Shown: positions 41,612-50,566 of the stretch, in pieces | How the letters are laid out: the number at the start of each line of letters is the position of its first letter | Numbering within the stretch: position 1 is the first letter of the stretch | Assembly (NCBI RefSeq): GCF_003797825.1 | Contig: NZ_RKME01000017.1 | Coordinates: 57,635-121,634 of the forward strand | Direction: 5' to 3' | Source of the DNA: Gordonia sp. OPL2 | GTDB lineage: Bacteria > Actinomycetota > Actinomycetes > Mycobacteriales > Mycobacteriaceae | DNA: 64,000 nt | Notes under the pieces: model-generated | Seen by the model: only the letters and a program-made list of their open reading frames with translations | What the model was told of the DNA's origin: nothing | The model's database searches: none | Made by a program: the position numbers and the translations under genes

Positions 41612-44062
41612 CTACTCGAGCGGCCGCGCACCCAGCTCCGCCTTGAGCAACTCCAGCGCCACCTGATCGGGGTCGAGTCGCCGCTCCGGTGAACCGGTCT
41701 GGGCGTCCGCGACCATCTCGTCGCGCTCCGCGTCGGTCAGTTCCTCGTCGGAGCGTGGCGGCTCGGGTTCCTCGGGTTCCGGCGGAGGCTCCGGCGGCGG
41801 AGCGGCGGCCGTTCCCGGTTGATCGCGCCCACGACTCGGACGTGAGTAGGACGGACGTTTCGGTGCCGGACGAGCCGCCTGCTTGTCGGCGGGTCCGCGC
41901 TGCGGCGCCGCCTGCGCCGCGGGGCCGGTTGCGTGGACGACCCGCACATCGAATCCCGGGCCGAACACATCGCGCACGGCGGCACGGAGATTCCCGGCGT
42001 GCTCCTTGCCCAGACGATTGACCAGCATCTCGGTGGAATGACCGAAGACGACGGTCTGCCCGTCCACGCCCTGGATCGACGCGCCCGACAGCATCACCTC
42101 GAGCACCGGGGTGATCCCGCGGGCCGCCGCACGGATGTCGGGCCATCGCGCCTCGACGTCGGCCACCGACAATCCGGTCGCGGTCTCCGGTTCCGGCTCG
42201 GGCTCGGGCTGCTCGACGACCTGAGCGGGCTGCGAGGCGCCCATCGGATCGTCGTAGGGCGCATCATCCGTCGGGCCGTCGGGCAGCGGGATGTCGTCGT
42301 CGTAGACGGAGGCGGGCTCCGGGTCCCGCTGCGCAGCGGCCCGGGCGGGCGGCTGCGGGGAGGTCGGGGTACGGCCGGCACGGTCGGCGATCGCACTTCC
42401 CGGCGCCGCCGCCCGCTCGACCGGGGCCACCGGATCATCCGCGACCACCGGGGTGTTCGGTTCGGGCACAGCCGTTTCCGCAGCCAGCGCCGACGCGGCC
42501 ACCGGCGCGGACTCGGGTGCAGCCGCAGGAGCCGGGGGCGCGGTCGGTTCGGGCGCAACGGGTGTCGACGCCGCAGCCCTGGCCGCAGTAGGAGCAGACG
42601 CAGTCGATGCAGGCGCAGAAGGTTCAGACGCGGCCGGCCGGGGCGCGGTCGGTTCCGGCGCGGTCGGTTCCGGCGCAGAAGGTTCAGGCGCAGAAGGTTC
42701 AGGCGCAGAAGGTTCAGGCGCACTCGGCTGGGGCGCAGTCGGTTCCGGCGCAGCCGGCGTCGACTCCGCCACTTTGGCTGCCTCCTCGGCGGCCTTGCGC
42801 TGCGAGGGCCGCACGAATTTGGGTGGCGCCTCGGGCTCGGGCGAGGGCGGGCGCGGCCCGGCGACCGCTCCCGCTGCCGATTCCGTCGGCCGAGTCGACG
42901 TCACCGACGTCACGACACCGGACTCGAGACGTTCGAGCCGCTGCAGGAGCGCGGAGTCCTCGATCGACGCCGCCGGCAGCAACATACGGGCGCACATCAC
43001 CTCGAGCAGCAGCCGTGGCGACGTCGTGCCCCGCATCTCGCCGAGCGCGGCGTGGACGGTCTCGGCGAATCGGGTCAGCGATGCGGGGCCGAGTTTCTCG
43101 ATCTGCGCCTGCATCCGTTGCAACTGATCACCCGGCGCCTCGACCAGTCCTCGATCGGCGGCATCCGGAACCGCCTGCAGCAGAATGAGATCGCGCAGAC
43201 GCTCGAGCAGGTCGACGGCGAATCGCCGGGGGTCGTGTCCGGCGTCGACGACCTTCTCGACGGTGCCGAACAGTCGGGAGCCGTCGGCCTCGGCGAGTGC
43301 ATCGATGGCCTCGTCGATGAGGGCGATGTCGGTGACGCCGAGCAACGCGAGGGCACGGTCGTAGGTGACGCCCTCCTCGCCGGCCCCGGCCAGCAACTGG
43401 TCGAGGATGCTGAGCGAATCACGCGGCGAGCCCCCGCCGGCGCGGATGACGAGGGGATAGACGTCGGGCGCGACGGTGACGTGCTCGCTGGCACAGATCT
43501 TCTCGAGCAGCCCGCGCATGACCGGCGGCGCCAGCAGCCGGAACGGGTAATGGTGGGTACGCGAACGGATGGTCGGCAGCACCTTTTCGGGTTCGGTCGT
43601 CGCGAACACGAAGATGAGATGCTCGGGCGGCTCCTCCACGATCTTCAGCAGCGCGTTGAATCCCGCGTTGGTGACCATGTGCGCCTCGTCGACGATGAAG
43701 ACGCGGTAGCGGGACTCCGACGGCGCGTAGAACGCCCGGTCACGCAGTTCGCGGGTGTCGTCGACGCCACCGTGGCTGGCGGCGTCGAGTTCGATGACGT
43801 CGAGGTTGCCGGGACCGCCCGGTGCCAGCGCCGTGCACGACGAGCAGACCCCGCAGGGCGTCGAGGTGGGGCCCTCGACGCAGTTGAGGGAGCGGGCGAG
43901 GATGCGCGCCGACGACGTCTTGCCGCAGCCGCGTGGCCCGGAGAAGAGGTAGGCGTGGTTGATGCGACCGGAGTCCAACGCACGACTCAACGGGTCGGTG
44001 ACATGCTCTTGGCCGACGACGTCGGCGAACGTACCCGGACGATAGGTGCGATACAGAGCCAC
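41612..44062 (-). CDS. dnaX: DNA polymerase III subunits gamma and tau
   Basis: Clamp-loader ATPase of the replisome, 816 residues. Walker A GPRGCGKTS (42-50), zinc cysteines C61, C70, C73 and C76, Walker B FIVDEAHMVTN and the sensor region FVFATTEPEKVLPTIRSR are all present. After domain III (about residue 360) comes a 150-residue Pro/Ala/Glu linker made of SAPEP repeats, then the tau C-terminus. GTG 44062 is preceded by TACTCT at 6 nt. I saw no slippery sequence for a short gamma form. Confidence 0.96.
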   Translation of the reverse strand: MALYRTYRPGTFADVVGQEHVTDPLSRALDSGRINHAYLFSGPRGCGKTSSARILARSLNCVEGPTSTPCGVCSSCTALAPGGPGNLDVIELDAASHGGVDDTRELRDRAFYAPSESRYRVFIVDEAHMVTNAGFNALLKIVEEPPEHLIFVFATTEPEKVLPTIRSRTHHYPFRLLAPPVMRGLLEKICASEHVTVAPDVYPLVIRAGGGSPRDSLSILDQLLAGAGEEGVTYDRALALLGVTDIALIDEAIDALAEADGSRLFGTVEKVVDAGHDPRRFAVDLLERLRDLILLQAVPDAADRGLVEAPGDQLQRMQAQIEKLGPASLTRFAETVHAALGEMRGTTSPRLLLEVMCARMLLPAASIEDSALLQRLERLESGVVTSVTSTRPTESAAGAVAGPRPPSPEPEAPPKFVRPSQRKAAEEAAKVAESTPAAPEPTAPQPSAPEPSAPEPSAPEPSAPEPTAPEPTAPRPAASEPSAPASTASAPTAARAAASTPVAPEPTAPPAPAAAPESAPVAASALAAETAVPEPNTPVVADDPVAPVERAAAPGSAIADRAGRTPTSPQPPARAAAQRDPEPASVYDDDIPLPDGPTDDAPYDDPMGASQPAQVVEQPEPEPEPETATGLSVADVEARWPDIRAAARGITPVLEVMLSGASIQGVDGQTVVFGHSTEMLVNRLGKEHAGNLRAAVRDVFGPGFDVRVVHATGPAAQAAPQRGPADKQAARPAPKRPSYSRPSRGRDQPGTAAAPPPEPPPEPEEPEPPRSDEELTDAERDEMVADAQTGSPERRLDPDQVALELLKAELGARPLE
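42672..42716. repeat. 15-bp tandem repeat inside dnaX
   Basis: Three perfect copies of GGCGCAGAAGGTTCA (42672, 42687, 42702) with degenerate copies on both sides encode the SAPEP pentapeptide repeats of the DnaX linker. Confidence 0.85.
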
Positions 44063-44068
44063 GCGTCG

Positions 44069-44074
44069 AGAGTA
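44069..44074 (-). promoter_or_regulatory. -10 box of a leaderless promoter for dnaX
   Basis: Minus-strand TACTCT (44074-44069) lies 6 nt before GTG 44062. Confidence 0.5.
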
Positions 44075-44227
44075 CCGGCGATCTCCGACAGCCGAACCGC
44101 TCCCCCACAGGCCTGTTCATCGTCGCCTCGCGCGGCCGCGACCACATGGGGAGCCGACGACGACGGGTGGGTTGTTACCCGGGTGGATGGTCAGGTCCTC
44201 ATGGGGATCGCCGTCACGGTGGTCCGG

Positions 44228-45508
44228 TCACGGAAGTCCAGCGGACGCATCGTGTGTCCCGGGCGACGTTCGTTCGCGTCGCCGCAGCACCACGATCGTC
44301 GCAGCACTCGCCGCGAGGAACACCACGTTGTACGGGTAGTAGGTGAACCATTGCAGCCCGACGATCCCGGTCTTGAAGAACAGGCCGGTCAGATAGGCGT
44401 CGGGCACCGTCTTGTTCACGAACCAGATCGGGTACGCCAGATAGCTCCGCCAGGAGAATGCGATGAGGATCAGCCCGATGAGCCCGGCGGCCACCCAGCC
44501 GTGGCGTGCCCAGCCGAGCCGGGGAGTCATCAGCCAGTGCACCCCGATCACCATGAGCGGCACGAACCACACCCAGTGGTGCCCCCACGACATCGGTGAC
44601 ACGGCACAGGAGGTCAGTCCGACGAGGGTGACCGCCAACAGTTCCTGACCGTTCCTGCTGGCCAGTGTCGCCGCGTACATACCCAGCGCCAGTGCCGCGA
44701 CGGCGAGGGCGAGCCAGGCGAAGCCGTTCGGGTCGTCGGAGTGCAGGAGATTGGCGAGCAGCCCGCGGATCGATTGGTTGCCGGGCGTCTGCGGGGCCCC
44801 CACCCGGTCGGAGTCGAACAACTTGCCGGTCCAGTACGACCACGATTCGCGCGGCAGGAGCACCAACCCGATCGCCAGTGTCGCGGTGAACGACGCGATG
44901 ACGCCGGTCAGCGTCCGCCACTGCCGCACCAGGGCCAGGTAGAGGACGAAGATCAGGGGCGTCAACTTGATCCCCGCCGCGATGCCCACCCCGATGCCGC
45001 GCAGGCGGCTGTCCTCGGGACGGGTGAGGTCGGCGACGATGACGAGCAGGAGGAACACGTTGATCTGGCCGTACCAGATCGTGGTGCGAACCGGTTCGAG
45101 CAGCAGCGACACGGCGACCAGTGACAAGGCGATGACCCGCAACTGCCACGTCGGCGGTCTGCCGAGACTCCGGAAGCTCACCATGACCACGAGATACAGC
45201 GCGACGAAGATTCCCGCGGTCCAGATGATGCGCGCCGCCTCGAACGACACCCACGCGAACGGGGTGAACAGCAGGATGGAGATCGGCGCGTAGGTGTAGT
45301 CCATCTGGCCGAGCAGTTTGGCGTCGTAGAGACTGCCGCCGTCGAGGACGGTCTGCGCTCCCGAGCGGTAGACGTCGAGGTCGAGCTGGTTGTCGAAGAG
45401 TCCCCAGAACGGGGTGCTGTACGGGACGACGACGTTCTGCAGCCAGATCGCGAGGATGCCGACGAGCGCGAAGCCCACGGCGACCAGCGCCGGCCGGGCC
45501 TTCCTCAC
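44228..45508 (-). CDS. GT87-family (DUF2029) polyprenyl-phosphate-dependent mannosyltransferase
   Basis: A 426-residue GT-C membrane enzyme with about ten transmembrane segments. The first extracellular loop has DLDVYRSGAQTVLDGGSLYD with the catalytic-type Asp, as in PimE and related enzymes; VLYLALVRQWRTL and SWGHHWVW are further family features. It likely adds mannose to lipomannan or another envelope glycan from polyprenyl-phosphate-mannose. GTG 45508 start. Confidence 0.82.
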   Translation of the reverse strand: MRKARPALVAVGFALVGILAIWLQNVVVPYSTPFWGLFDNQLDLDVYRSGAQTVLDGGSLYDAKLLGQMDYTYAPISILLFTPFAWVSFEAARIIWTAGIFVALYLVVMVSFRSLGRPPTWQLRVIALSLVAVSLLLEPVRTTIWYGQINVFLLLVIVADLTRPEDSRLRGIGVGIAAGIKLTPLIFVLYLALVRQWRTLTGVIASFTATLAIGLVLLPRESWSYWTGKLFDSDRVGAPQTPGNQSIRGLLANLLHSDDPNGFAWLALAVAALALGMYAATLASRNGQELLAVTLVGLTSCAVSPMSWGHHWVWFVPLMVIGVHWLMTPRLGWARHGWVAAGLIGLILIAFSWRSYLAYPIWFVNKTVPDAYLTGLFFKTGIVGLQWFTYYPYNVVFLAASAATIVVLRRRERTSPGTHDASAGLP

Positions 45509-45541
45509 GCTCGTTCGGTTGTCACGGTCACGCGTCCGGTG

Positions 45542-46819
45542 TCAGGAGTCGCGGGAGGCCAGCAGGGTCTCTGACGCCGCGAGCAGCACGCAGGTGGCGA
45601 CGCCGTCCATCGCCTGACGGAGGTCGTCGGTGGACGGGAACGTCGGGGCCAGCCGGATGTTGCGGTCGAACGGATCTTCCTTGTACGGGAAGGCCGATCC
45701 CGCGGCGGTCAGATTGATGCCCGCGTCCTTGGCCAGCTCGATGACTCGGCGTGCGGTGCCGTCGATCACGTCGAGGTTGATGAAGTAGCCACCCTCGGGT
45801 TCCGACCACGCGGCGACCTTCGAGTCGGCGAGCCGGTCGGCCAAGATGTCGAGGACCAGACGGAACTTCGGCGCGAGGATCTCGCGATGGCGGGCCATGT
45901 GCGCGCGGACACCGTCGGCGTCGCCGAAGAACTTGCTGTGACGGAGCTGGTTGACCTTGTCCGGACCGATGGTCTTGAACGACAGGTGGTGGGTGAACCA
46001 GTCGAGGTTCTCCTTCGACGACCCGAAGAAGGCGACGCCCGCGCCGGCGAACGTGATCTTCGACGTCGAGCCGAGCACGAACACCCGGTTCGGGTTCCCC
46101 GCCGCGGCCGCCATGTCCAGGACCGGAAGCGGGGTGGGCGGCGCATCGACCAGGGTGTGTACCGCGTACGCGTTGTCCCAGTAGATGCGGAAGTCGTCGG
46201 CCGCCGGCATCTCCAGCAGCGCCCGGGTGACGTCCTCGGTGAAGGTGACACCCGTCGGGTTGGAGTAGGTGGGCACCGCCCACATCCCCTTGATGCTCGG
46301 GTCGTCGGCGGTCAGCGCGGCGCAGGCGTCGACGTCGGGCCCGTTGGGCAGCATCGGCACCGGGATCATCTCGATGCCGTACGTCTCGGTGATCGCGAAG
46401 TGCCGGTCGTATCCCGGCGCCGGGCACAGGAACTTGACCGTGCCCGAGCCCCAGGGCCGGTCGGAGTCGACGGTCCCGGACAGCAGCGAGAAGACGGTGA
46501 GATCGTGCATCATCTCGAGGCTGGAGTTGCCGAATGCGATCAGGTTCTCCGGCTCGACGGCCAGGAGTTCACCGAAGATCGCGCGCAGCTCGGGCAGACC
46601 CGAGACGCCACCGTAGTTGCGGGTGTCTGTTCCGGCCGCGTCCCGGAACTCCTCGCCCGGCAACGACAGCAGGGCATTCGACAGGTCGAGCTGCTCCGGC
46701 GCGGGCTTGCCACGCGTGAGGTCCAGCTTGAGGCCCGCCGCGCACAGTGCGTCGTACAGCGATTGGAGTTCGGATCGGGTTTCGCGGAGCTGGTCGGCAC
46801 TCATCGAGTGAAAGTTCAA
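45542..46819 (-). CDS. Aspartate aminotransferase, AspT (Rv3722c) class
   Basis: The 425 residues match the MocR-like class Ib aminotransferase of actinobacteria: LKLDLTRGKPAPEQLDLSNALL at the N-terminus, YGGVSGLPELRAIFGEL, DNAYAVHTLVD and the PLP lysine in VLGSTSKITFAGAGVAFF. The Mtb homologue is the main aspartate aminotransferase. TTG 46819 (MNFHSMSADQL) has GAGAGG 8 nt upstream and fits the homologue's N-terminus; ATG 46804 is the alternative. Confidence 0.9.
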   Translation of the reverse strand: MNFHSMSADQLRETRSELQSLYDALCAAGLKLDLTRGKPAPEQLDLSNALLSLPGEEFRDAAGTDTRNYGGVSGLPELRAIFGELLAVEPENLIAFGNSSLEMMHDLTVFSLLSGTVDSDRPWGSGTVKFLCPAPGYDRHFAITETYGIEMIPVPMLPNGPDVDACAALTADDPSIKGMWAVPTYSNPTGVTFTEDVTRALLEMPAADDFRIYWDNAYAVHTLVDAPPTPLPVLDMAAAAGNPNRVFVLGSTSKITFAGAGVAFFGSSKENLDWFTHHLSFKTIGPDKVNQLRHSKFFGDADGVRAHMARHREILAPKFRLVLDILADRLADSKVAAWSEPEGGYFINLDVIDGTARRVIELAKDAGINLTAAGSAFPYKEDPFDRNIRLAPTFPSTDDLRQAMDGVATCVLLAASETLLASRDS

Positions 46820-46892
46820 CGCGGGGACCTCTCCGGTGACACCGGCATCGGCGTGCGGTGGCGCTCAGAAGCTGGTGCTGGTTCCAAGTGAA

Positions 46893-46985
46893 TAGGGGAC
46901 CCCGCGCACCCGAGAGAGCCCGTTGACCCTTGCTGCCTTCCGGCCCTGGGGGAGTTCACAGGATGCACGCCGCGCGGGATCCGCC
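46893..46985 (-). ncRNA. ffs: Signal recognition particle RNA (small bacterial 4.5S type)
   Basis: On the minus strand the SRP core reads CCAGGGCCGGAAGGCAGCAA, the GGAA-tetraloop domain that binds Ffh. Its 5' end (GGATCCCGCGC) pairs with GCGCGGGGTCC at the 3' end over 11 bp, giving about 88-93 nt. Position next to dnaX and aspT is the mycobacterial one. Exact ends are estimated from the pairing. Confidence 0.92.
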
Positions 46986-47103
46986 GTCAAGTGTAGCGGC
47001 ACGGTCCCGCAGATCGACAAACCGGTGGTCGAGACGGCTCGGGTCGACGGCGAGGGCCGCCGTTTTGGGTCCGGGCGCCTCCGACCGTTATCATCGCCGG
47101 GTT

Positions 47104-47192
47104 GGAGGATTCGCCTAGTGGCCTATGGCGCTCGCCTGGAACGCGGGTTGGGTTAACAGCCCTCAGGGGTTCGAATCCCCTATCCTCCGCCA
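47104..47192 (+). tRNA. tRNA-Ser (GGA anticodon)
   Basis: The acceptor stem GGAGGAT (47104-47110) pairs with ATCCTCC (47182-47188), followed by G and an encoded CCA. The anticodon loop CTGGAAC (47136-47142) carries GGA at 47138-47140 on the stem CTCGC/GCGGG. A long variable arm and the T-loop GGTTCGAATCCCC complete a class II tRNA. Confidence 0.95.
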
Positions 47193-47198
47193 ACCGAG

Positions 47199-47245
47199 AT
47201 CCGCGGTCGTTCGTCTCCCGTGCGGGAGAAGGAGCGGCCGCGGAT
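47199..47245 (+). terminator. Hairpin terminator after tRNA-Ser
   Basis: Outer stem ATCCGCGG (47199-47206) with CCGCGGAT (47238-47245) and inner stem TCTCCCG (47214-47220) with CGGGAGA (47223-47229), followed by TCGTCTGTTCC. Confidence 0.65.
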
Positions 47246-47319
47246 TCGTCTGTTCCGACCCTGTCGCCGGTTCCGTGCGTCGAGTTAGGGTGACCTTACT
47301 TCGACTCGAGGGAGGCACC

Positions 47320-48063
47320 GTGGCCCTGTCCACCACCATTCGTTCCGTTGTTCGGCGCACCTCGGCCCCGACCGCCGCCGCATTGGCCGGCGCCGCCGCA
47401 TCGGCCGCGTTCGCCGTCGGCGACGTGCTCATGCTCGGCAGACGGATCGGCCCGGAGGATCGCCGGCTGCTCCGCGAGGAGACCGACCTCAACAGCGCGG
47501 CGGGAACGCTGTTGGCCGTGTCCCCGGATCGTCTGCGGGCCGGCGGGCTCGCCGGAGCAATGGCGGCGCCGTTGCACGTGGTGTCGGCGTGGAGTCTGTA
47601 CGACGGCCTCCGCCCGGCGTCCGGGCGCCGGGCGGCCCGGATCGCGGGCACCTATGCCGCAGCGATGGCATGGGCCGGCTACATCCACGGCACGTTCTAC
47701 CCGTGGGGCGCCACGTTCGCGGCCGCCGATCGCGCCGAGCCGGGCACGTCGCAGCGAGCCGAGTTGCTCGCCGATGCCCGTCGCGTCGAACGGTCCATCG
47801 AGATCCCGTACGCCGCCTTCGGGATCACCGTCGCAGCCGTCGCAGTCGAGACCGCCGTCGTCGTCGCGGCGGGCCGTAGCCGATTCCCACGCTGGACAGC
47901 ACCTTTCGTCACCCCGATCCTGCCGTCGGTCCTGATCGTCGCCGGTGCCCGCGCGCTGCCCGAGCAACCCCGCCACGTGATCAACGGCGCGGGACTGAGC
48001 CTCGGCATGCTGACCGCCAACGTGGTCGCCGCGGCCGCTCGACGCCGGGGCGCGGTTCACTAG
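47320..48063 (+). CDS. Membrane protein of unknown function
   Basis: The 247 residues contain about four to six hydrophobic segments (AAALAGAAASAAFAVGDVLML; MAAPLHVVSAWSLYDGL; AGTYAAAMAWAGYIHGTFYPW and two near the C-terminus). The layout and a polar GTFYPWGATFA segment recall DUF6796-like proteins of unknown role. GTG 47320 has GGGAGG at 5 nt; the frame open to 47125 runs through the tRNA and is not used. Confidence 0.6.
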   Translation: MALSTTIRSVVRRTSAPTAAALAGAAASAAFAVGDVLMLGRRIGPEDRRLLREETDLNSAAGTLLAVSPDRLRAGGLAGAMAAPLHVVSAWSLYDGLRPASGRRAARIAGTYAAAMAWAGYIHGTFYPWGATFAAADRAEPGTSQRAELLADARRVERSIEIPYAAFGITVAAVAVETAVVVAAGRSRFPRWTAPFVTPILPSVLIVAGARALPEQPRHVINGAGLSLGMLTANVVAAAARRRGAVH

Positions 48064-48066
48064 GCT
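48061..48066 (+). promoter_or_regulatory. -10 box of a leaderless promoter
   Basis: TAGGCT lies 6 nt before ATG 48073 and shares its first base with the stop codon of the gene before. Confidence 0.5.
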
Positions 48067-48072
48067 GGGCTC

Positions 48073-48909
48073 ATGACCCATGTAGTTCTCGGTGCAACCG
48101 GAGGCCAGGGCGGCGCGGTGGTGACAGCACTGCTCGAGGCCGATCGTCCCGTCCGTGCCGTCGTCCGTGATCCCGACAGCAAACGTGCCCAGGAACTCCA
48201 CACCCGCGGTGTCGAGTTGGTCTCGGGCGACATGGTCTCCGGCGAAGGTCTCGCCGAGGCCTTCGCCGACAGCACCGGGGTGTTCGCCTTCACCACACCG
48301 TTCGAGTCGGGAGTCGACGCCGAGATCGCCCAGGGCACGGCGATCATCGGCGCGGCGGCCACGGCCGGCGTGCCCTACCTCGTGTTCTCGTCCGTCGCCA
48401 GCGCGGATCGAGGAACAGGCGTACCGCACTTCGACAGCAAGAACCAGGTCGAACAGCTCCTCGCCGCATCGGATGTGCCGCACACCGTCGTCGGTCCGAC
48501 TTACTTCTACGACAATCTCCTCGGCGGCGCGGACGCGTTGTCGGCGGGGGTCATGCCGATCGCGATGCCCGGCGACACAGTGCTGCAACAGGTATCGCGT
48601 CGCGATCTCGGGCGCTTCGTCGCGGCACTGTTCGCCAATCCTCAGGATCACCTCGGCGAACGCATCGACATCGCCTCCGATGCCGTCACCCCCGACCAGA
48701 TGGCCGCCACCCTGTCGTCGGTGCTCGAGCGCGACGTGCACGCGGAATCTTATGACCCCGAACGAATCTCGTCGCCAGACATGCGCGCGATGTTCGAGTT
48801 CCTCGGAAGCGGGGGCTACGACGTCGACATCGCGGCACTGCAGGAACGGTTCCCCGAGGTGGGGTGGCAATCGTTCGCCGACTGGGCGGCCGTGCAGTTC
48901 GGGAGTTGA
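48073..48909 (+). CDS. NmrA-family NAD(P)-binding protein (atypical SDR)
   Basis: A 278-residue Rossmann protein. VVLGATGGQGGAVVTALLEA is the nucleotide-binding loop, VRDPDSKRAQEL contacts the cofactor, and PTYFYDNLLGG is typical of NmrA/HSCARG-like proteins, which sense or use NAD(P)H and mostly lack the SDR catalytic Tyr-Lys. Sensor or reductase role cannot be distinguished. Confidence 0.88.
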   Translation: MTHVVLGATGGQGGAVVTALLEADRPVRAVVRDPDSKRAQELHTRGVELVSGDMVSGEGLAEAFADSTGVFAFTTPFESGVDAEIAQGTAIIGAAATAGVPYLVFSSVASADRGTGVPHFDSKNQVEQLLAASDVPHTVVGPTYFYDNLLGGADALSAGVMPIAMPGDTVLQQVSRRDLGRFVAALFANPQDHLGERIDIASDAVTPDQMAATLSSVLERDVHAESYDPERISSPDMRAMFEFLGSGGYDVDIAALQERFPEVGWQSFADWAAVQFGS

Positions 48910-48918
48910 CACGGTGGC

Positions 48919-48995
48919 GGGCCGGGACGCACTGAGCGACCCGGCCCGAACCTGGAAGTTTGGACAAGACCGGGGGTTTCTGTAATCACCCCGGC
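48919..48995 (+). terminator. Two hairpins after the NmrA gene
   Basis: GGGCCGGG (48919-48926) pairs with CCCGGCCC (48940-48947), and further on CCGGGG pairs with CCCCGG around TTTCTGTAATCA. They lie in the gap before the acyl-CoA synthetase gene. Confidence 0.55.
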
Positions 48996-49095
48996 CTCTG
49001 GTTCAACAAGCGAGTTACAGCATCGCGTGAACGTGGCCCCCACCGTATCAGGCCGGGGCCACGATCGGCGAATCGTCATCTGCGAAGCTGGAGAC

Positions 49096-50487
49096 GTGCT
49101 GTTCCCGACGCTCACCCCCACTGCACCCGATCTGTCCGACGCGATCGTCGTCGGCGACGACCGATTGTCCCGCGAGGATCTCGTCGGCGCGGCCACCGCC
49201 GTCGCCGAACGGATCGCGGGCGCCCGCACCGTCGCGATCCTGGCCCGGCCGACAACCGACACCGTGCTGGCCATCGTCGGATGCCTCATCGCAGGTGTCG
49301 CCGCGGTTCCCGTACCGCCCGATTCCGGTGCCCGCGAGCTCGAGCACATTCTCGGCGACTCGGGAGCGCAGGCATGGTTGGGAGCCGCGCCCGACGACCC
49401 CGCTCTCCCGGTCATCCCGGTGCGCCGCTATGCGCGGTCGTGGCACCGGCACCCGGAGCCTCCGGAGTCGTCGACGGCACTGATCCTCTACACCTCGGGC
49501 ACCACGGGTCTTCCCAAGGGCGTGCCGATCGCCCGTCACTCGATCGCGGCCGGTCTCGACGCCCTCGCCGAGGCCTGGCAGTGGACCGCCGACGACACGC
49601 TGGCGCACGGACTTCCCCTGTTCCACGTACACGGACTGATCCTGGGCGTGCTCGGTCCGCTGCGCCGCGGTGGCCGGCTCCTGCACACCGTCAAGCCGTC
49701 GGCGGAGAACTACGCCGCAGCCGCCGAGCGCGGCGCCTCGATGTATTTCGGAGTGCCGACCGTCTGGGCCCGCGTCGGCACCGACCCCGCAGCGGCGCAA
49801 CGACTGTCGTCGGCGCGACTGCTCGTCTCCGGCAGCGCGCCACTCCCGGTCCCGGTGTTCGACCGCATCCGTGAATTGACCGGGCACGAGATTGTCGAAC
49901 GGTACGGCATGACCGAGACCATGATCACCGTCAGCACCCGCGCCGACGGAGAACGACGACCGGGATGGGTCGGCCTGCCCCTGGCCGGCGTCGAGACCCG
50001 GATCCGCGAGGGCGACAACGATCTTCCGTACGACGGCGAGACCGTCGGCGACCTGCACGTGCGTGGTCCGATGATGTCGTCGGGGTACCTGAACCAGCCG
50101 GGCAAGTCGGCCGAATCATGGTTGTCCGACGGCTTTTTCGCGACCGGTGATGTCGCTGTCATCGGCTCGGACGGCATGCATCGCATCGTCGGGCGCCGCG
50201 CGACGGACCTGATCAAGTCCGGCGGCTTCCGCATCGGGGCCGGCGAGATCGAGACCGTACTCCTCGGTCACCCTGCCGTCGACGAGGTCGCGGTGATCGG
50301 TGTCCCCGACGACGATCTCGGTCAGCGCATCGTCGCCTACGTGGTCGGCGACCGGGTACCCGACGACGAGCTCATCGACCACGTGACCGCCGAACTGTCA
50401 CATCACAAGCGCCCCAGGGAGATCCGCTTCGTCAACGCTCTCCCCCGCAATGCCATGGGCAAGGTGCAGAAGAAGCTGCTCGACTGA
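49096..50487 (+). CDS. Acyl-CoA synthetase, FadD36-like
   Basis: An ANL adenylating enzyme of 463 residues with the P-loop LYTSGTTGLPKG, motif YGMTETMITVST, hinge GRRATDLIKSGGFRIGAGEIE and the final catalytic Lys in RNAMGKVQKKLL. The N-terminus (SREDLVGAATAVAERIAGA) closely follows mycobacterial FadD36. It activates an acid to its CoA thioester; malonate-type or short acids are possible. GTG 49096 fits the homologue's start. Confidence 0.9.
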   Translation: MLFPTLTPTAPDLSDAIVVGDDRLSREDLVGAATAVAERIAGARTVAILARPTTDTVLAIVGCLIAGVAAVPVPPDSGARELEHILGDSGAQAWLGAAPDDPALPVIPVRRYARSWHRHPEPPESSTALILYTSGTTGLPKGVPIARHSIAAGLDALAEAWQWTADDTLAHGLPLFHVHGLILGVLGPLRRGGRLLHTVKPSAENYAAAAERGASMYFGVPTVWARVGTDPAAAQRLSSARLLVSGSAPLPVPVFDRIRELTGHEIVERYGMTETMITVSTRADGERRPGWVGLPLAGVETRIREGDNDLPYDGETVGDLHVRGPMMSSGYLNQPGKSAESWLSDGFFATGDVAVIGSDGMHRIVGRRATDLIKSGGFRIGAGEIETVLLGHPAVDEVAVIGVPDDDLGQRIVAYVVGDRVPDDELIDHVTAELSHHKRPREIRFVNALPRNAMGKVQKKLLD

Positions 50488-50523
50488 GCGCCGCCGTCCC
50501 TCTCCCCCCGGGCCGGGTCCCTG

Positions 50524-50557
50524 GTGCGGGGGATCGCCGGCCTGGCGATCCCCGCAC
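50524..50557. terminator. Bidirectional terminator between the FadD36 and MFS genes
   Basis: GTGCGGGGGATCGCC (50524-50538) pairs with GGCGATCCCCGCAC (50544-50557) with one bulged G and a 5-nt loop, between two convergent genes. Confidence 0.75.
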
Positions 50558-50566
50558 CCGACCTGG

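Noticed and set aside
47284..47302. TTAGGGTGACCTTACTT as a DtxR/IdeR iron box before the membrane protein gene
   Set aside because: The AGG and CCT half-sites are only 4 bp apart instead of about 9, and symmetry is weak.
47125..47319. Coding start of the membrane protein inside the tRNA gene
   Set aside because: The tRNA is clear, and GTG 47320 with GGGAGG is a better start.
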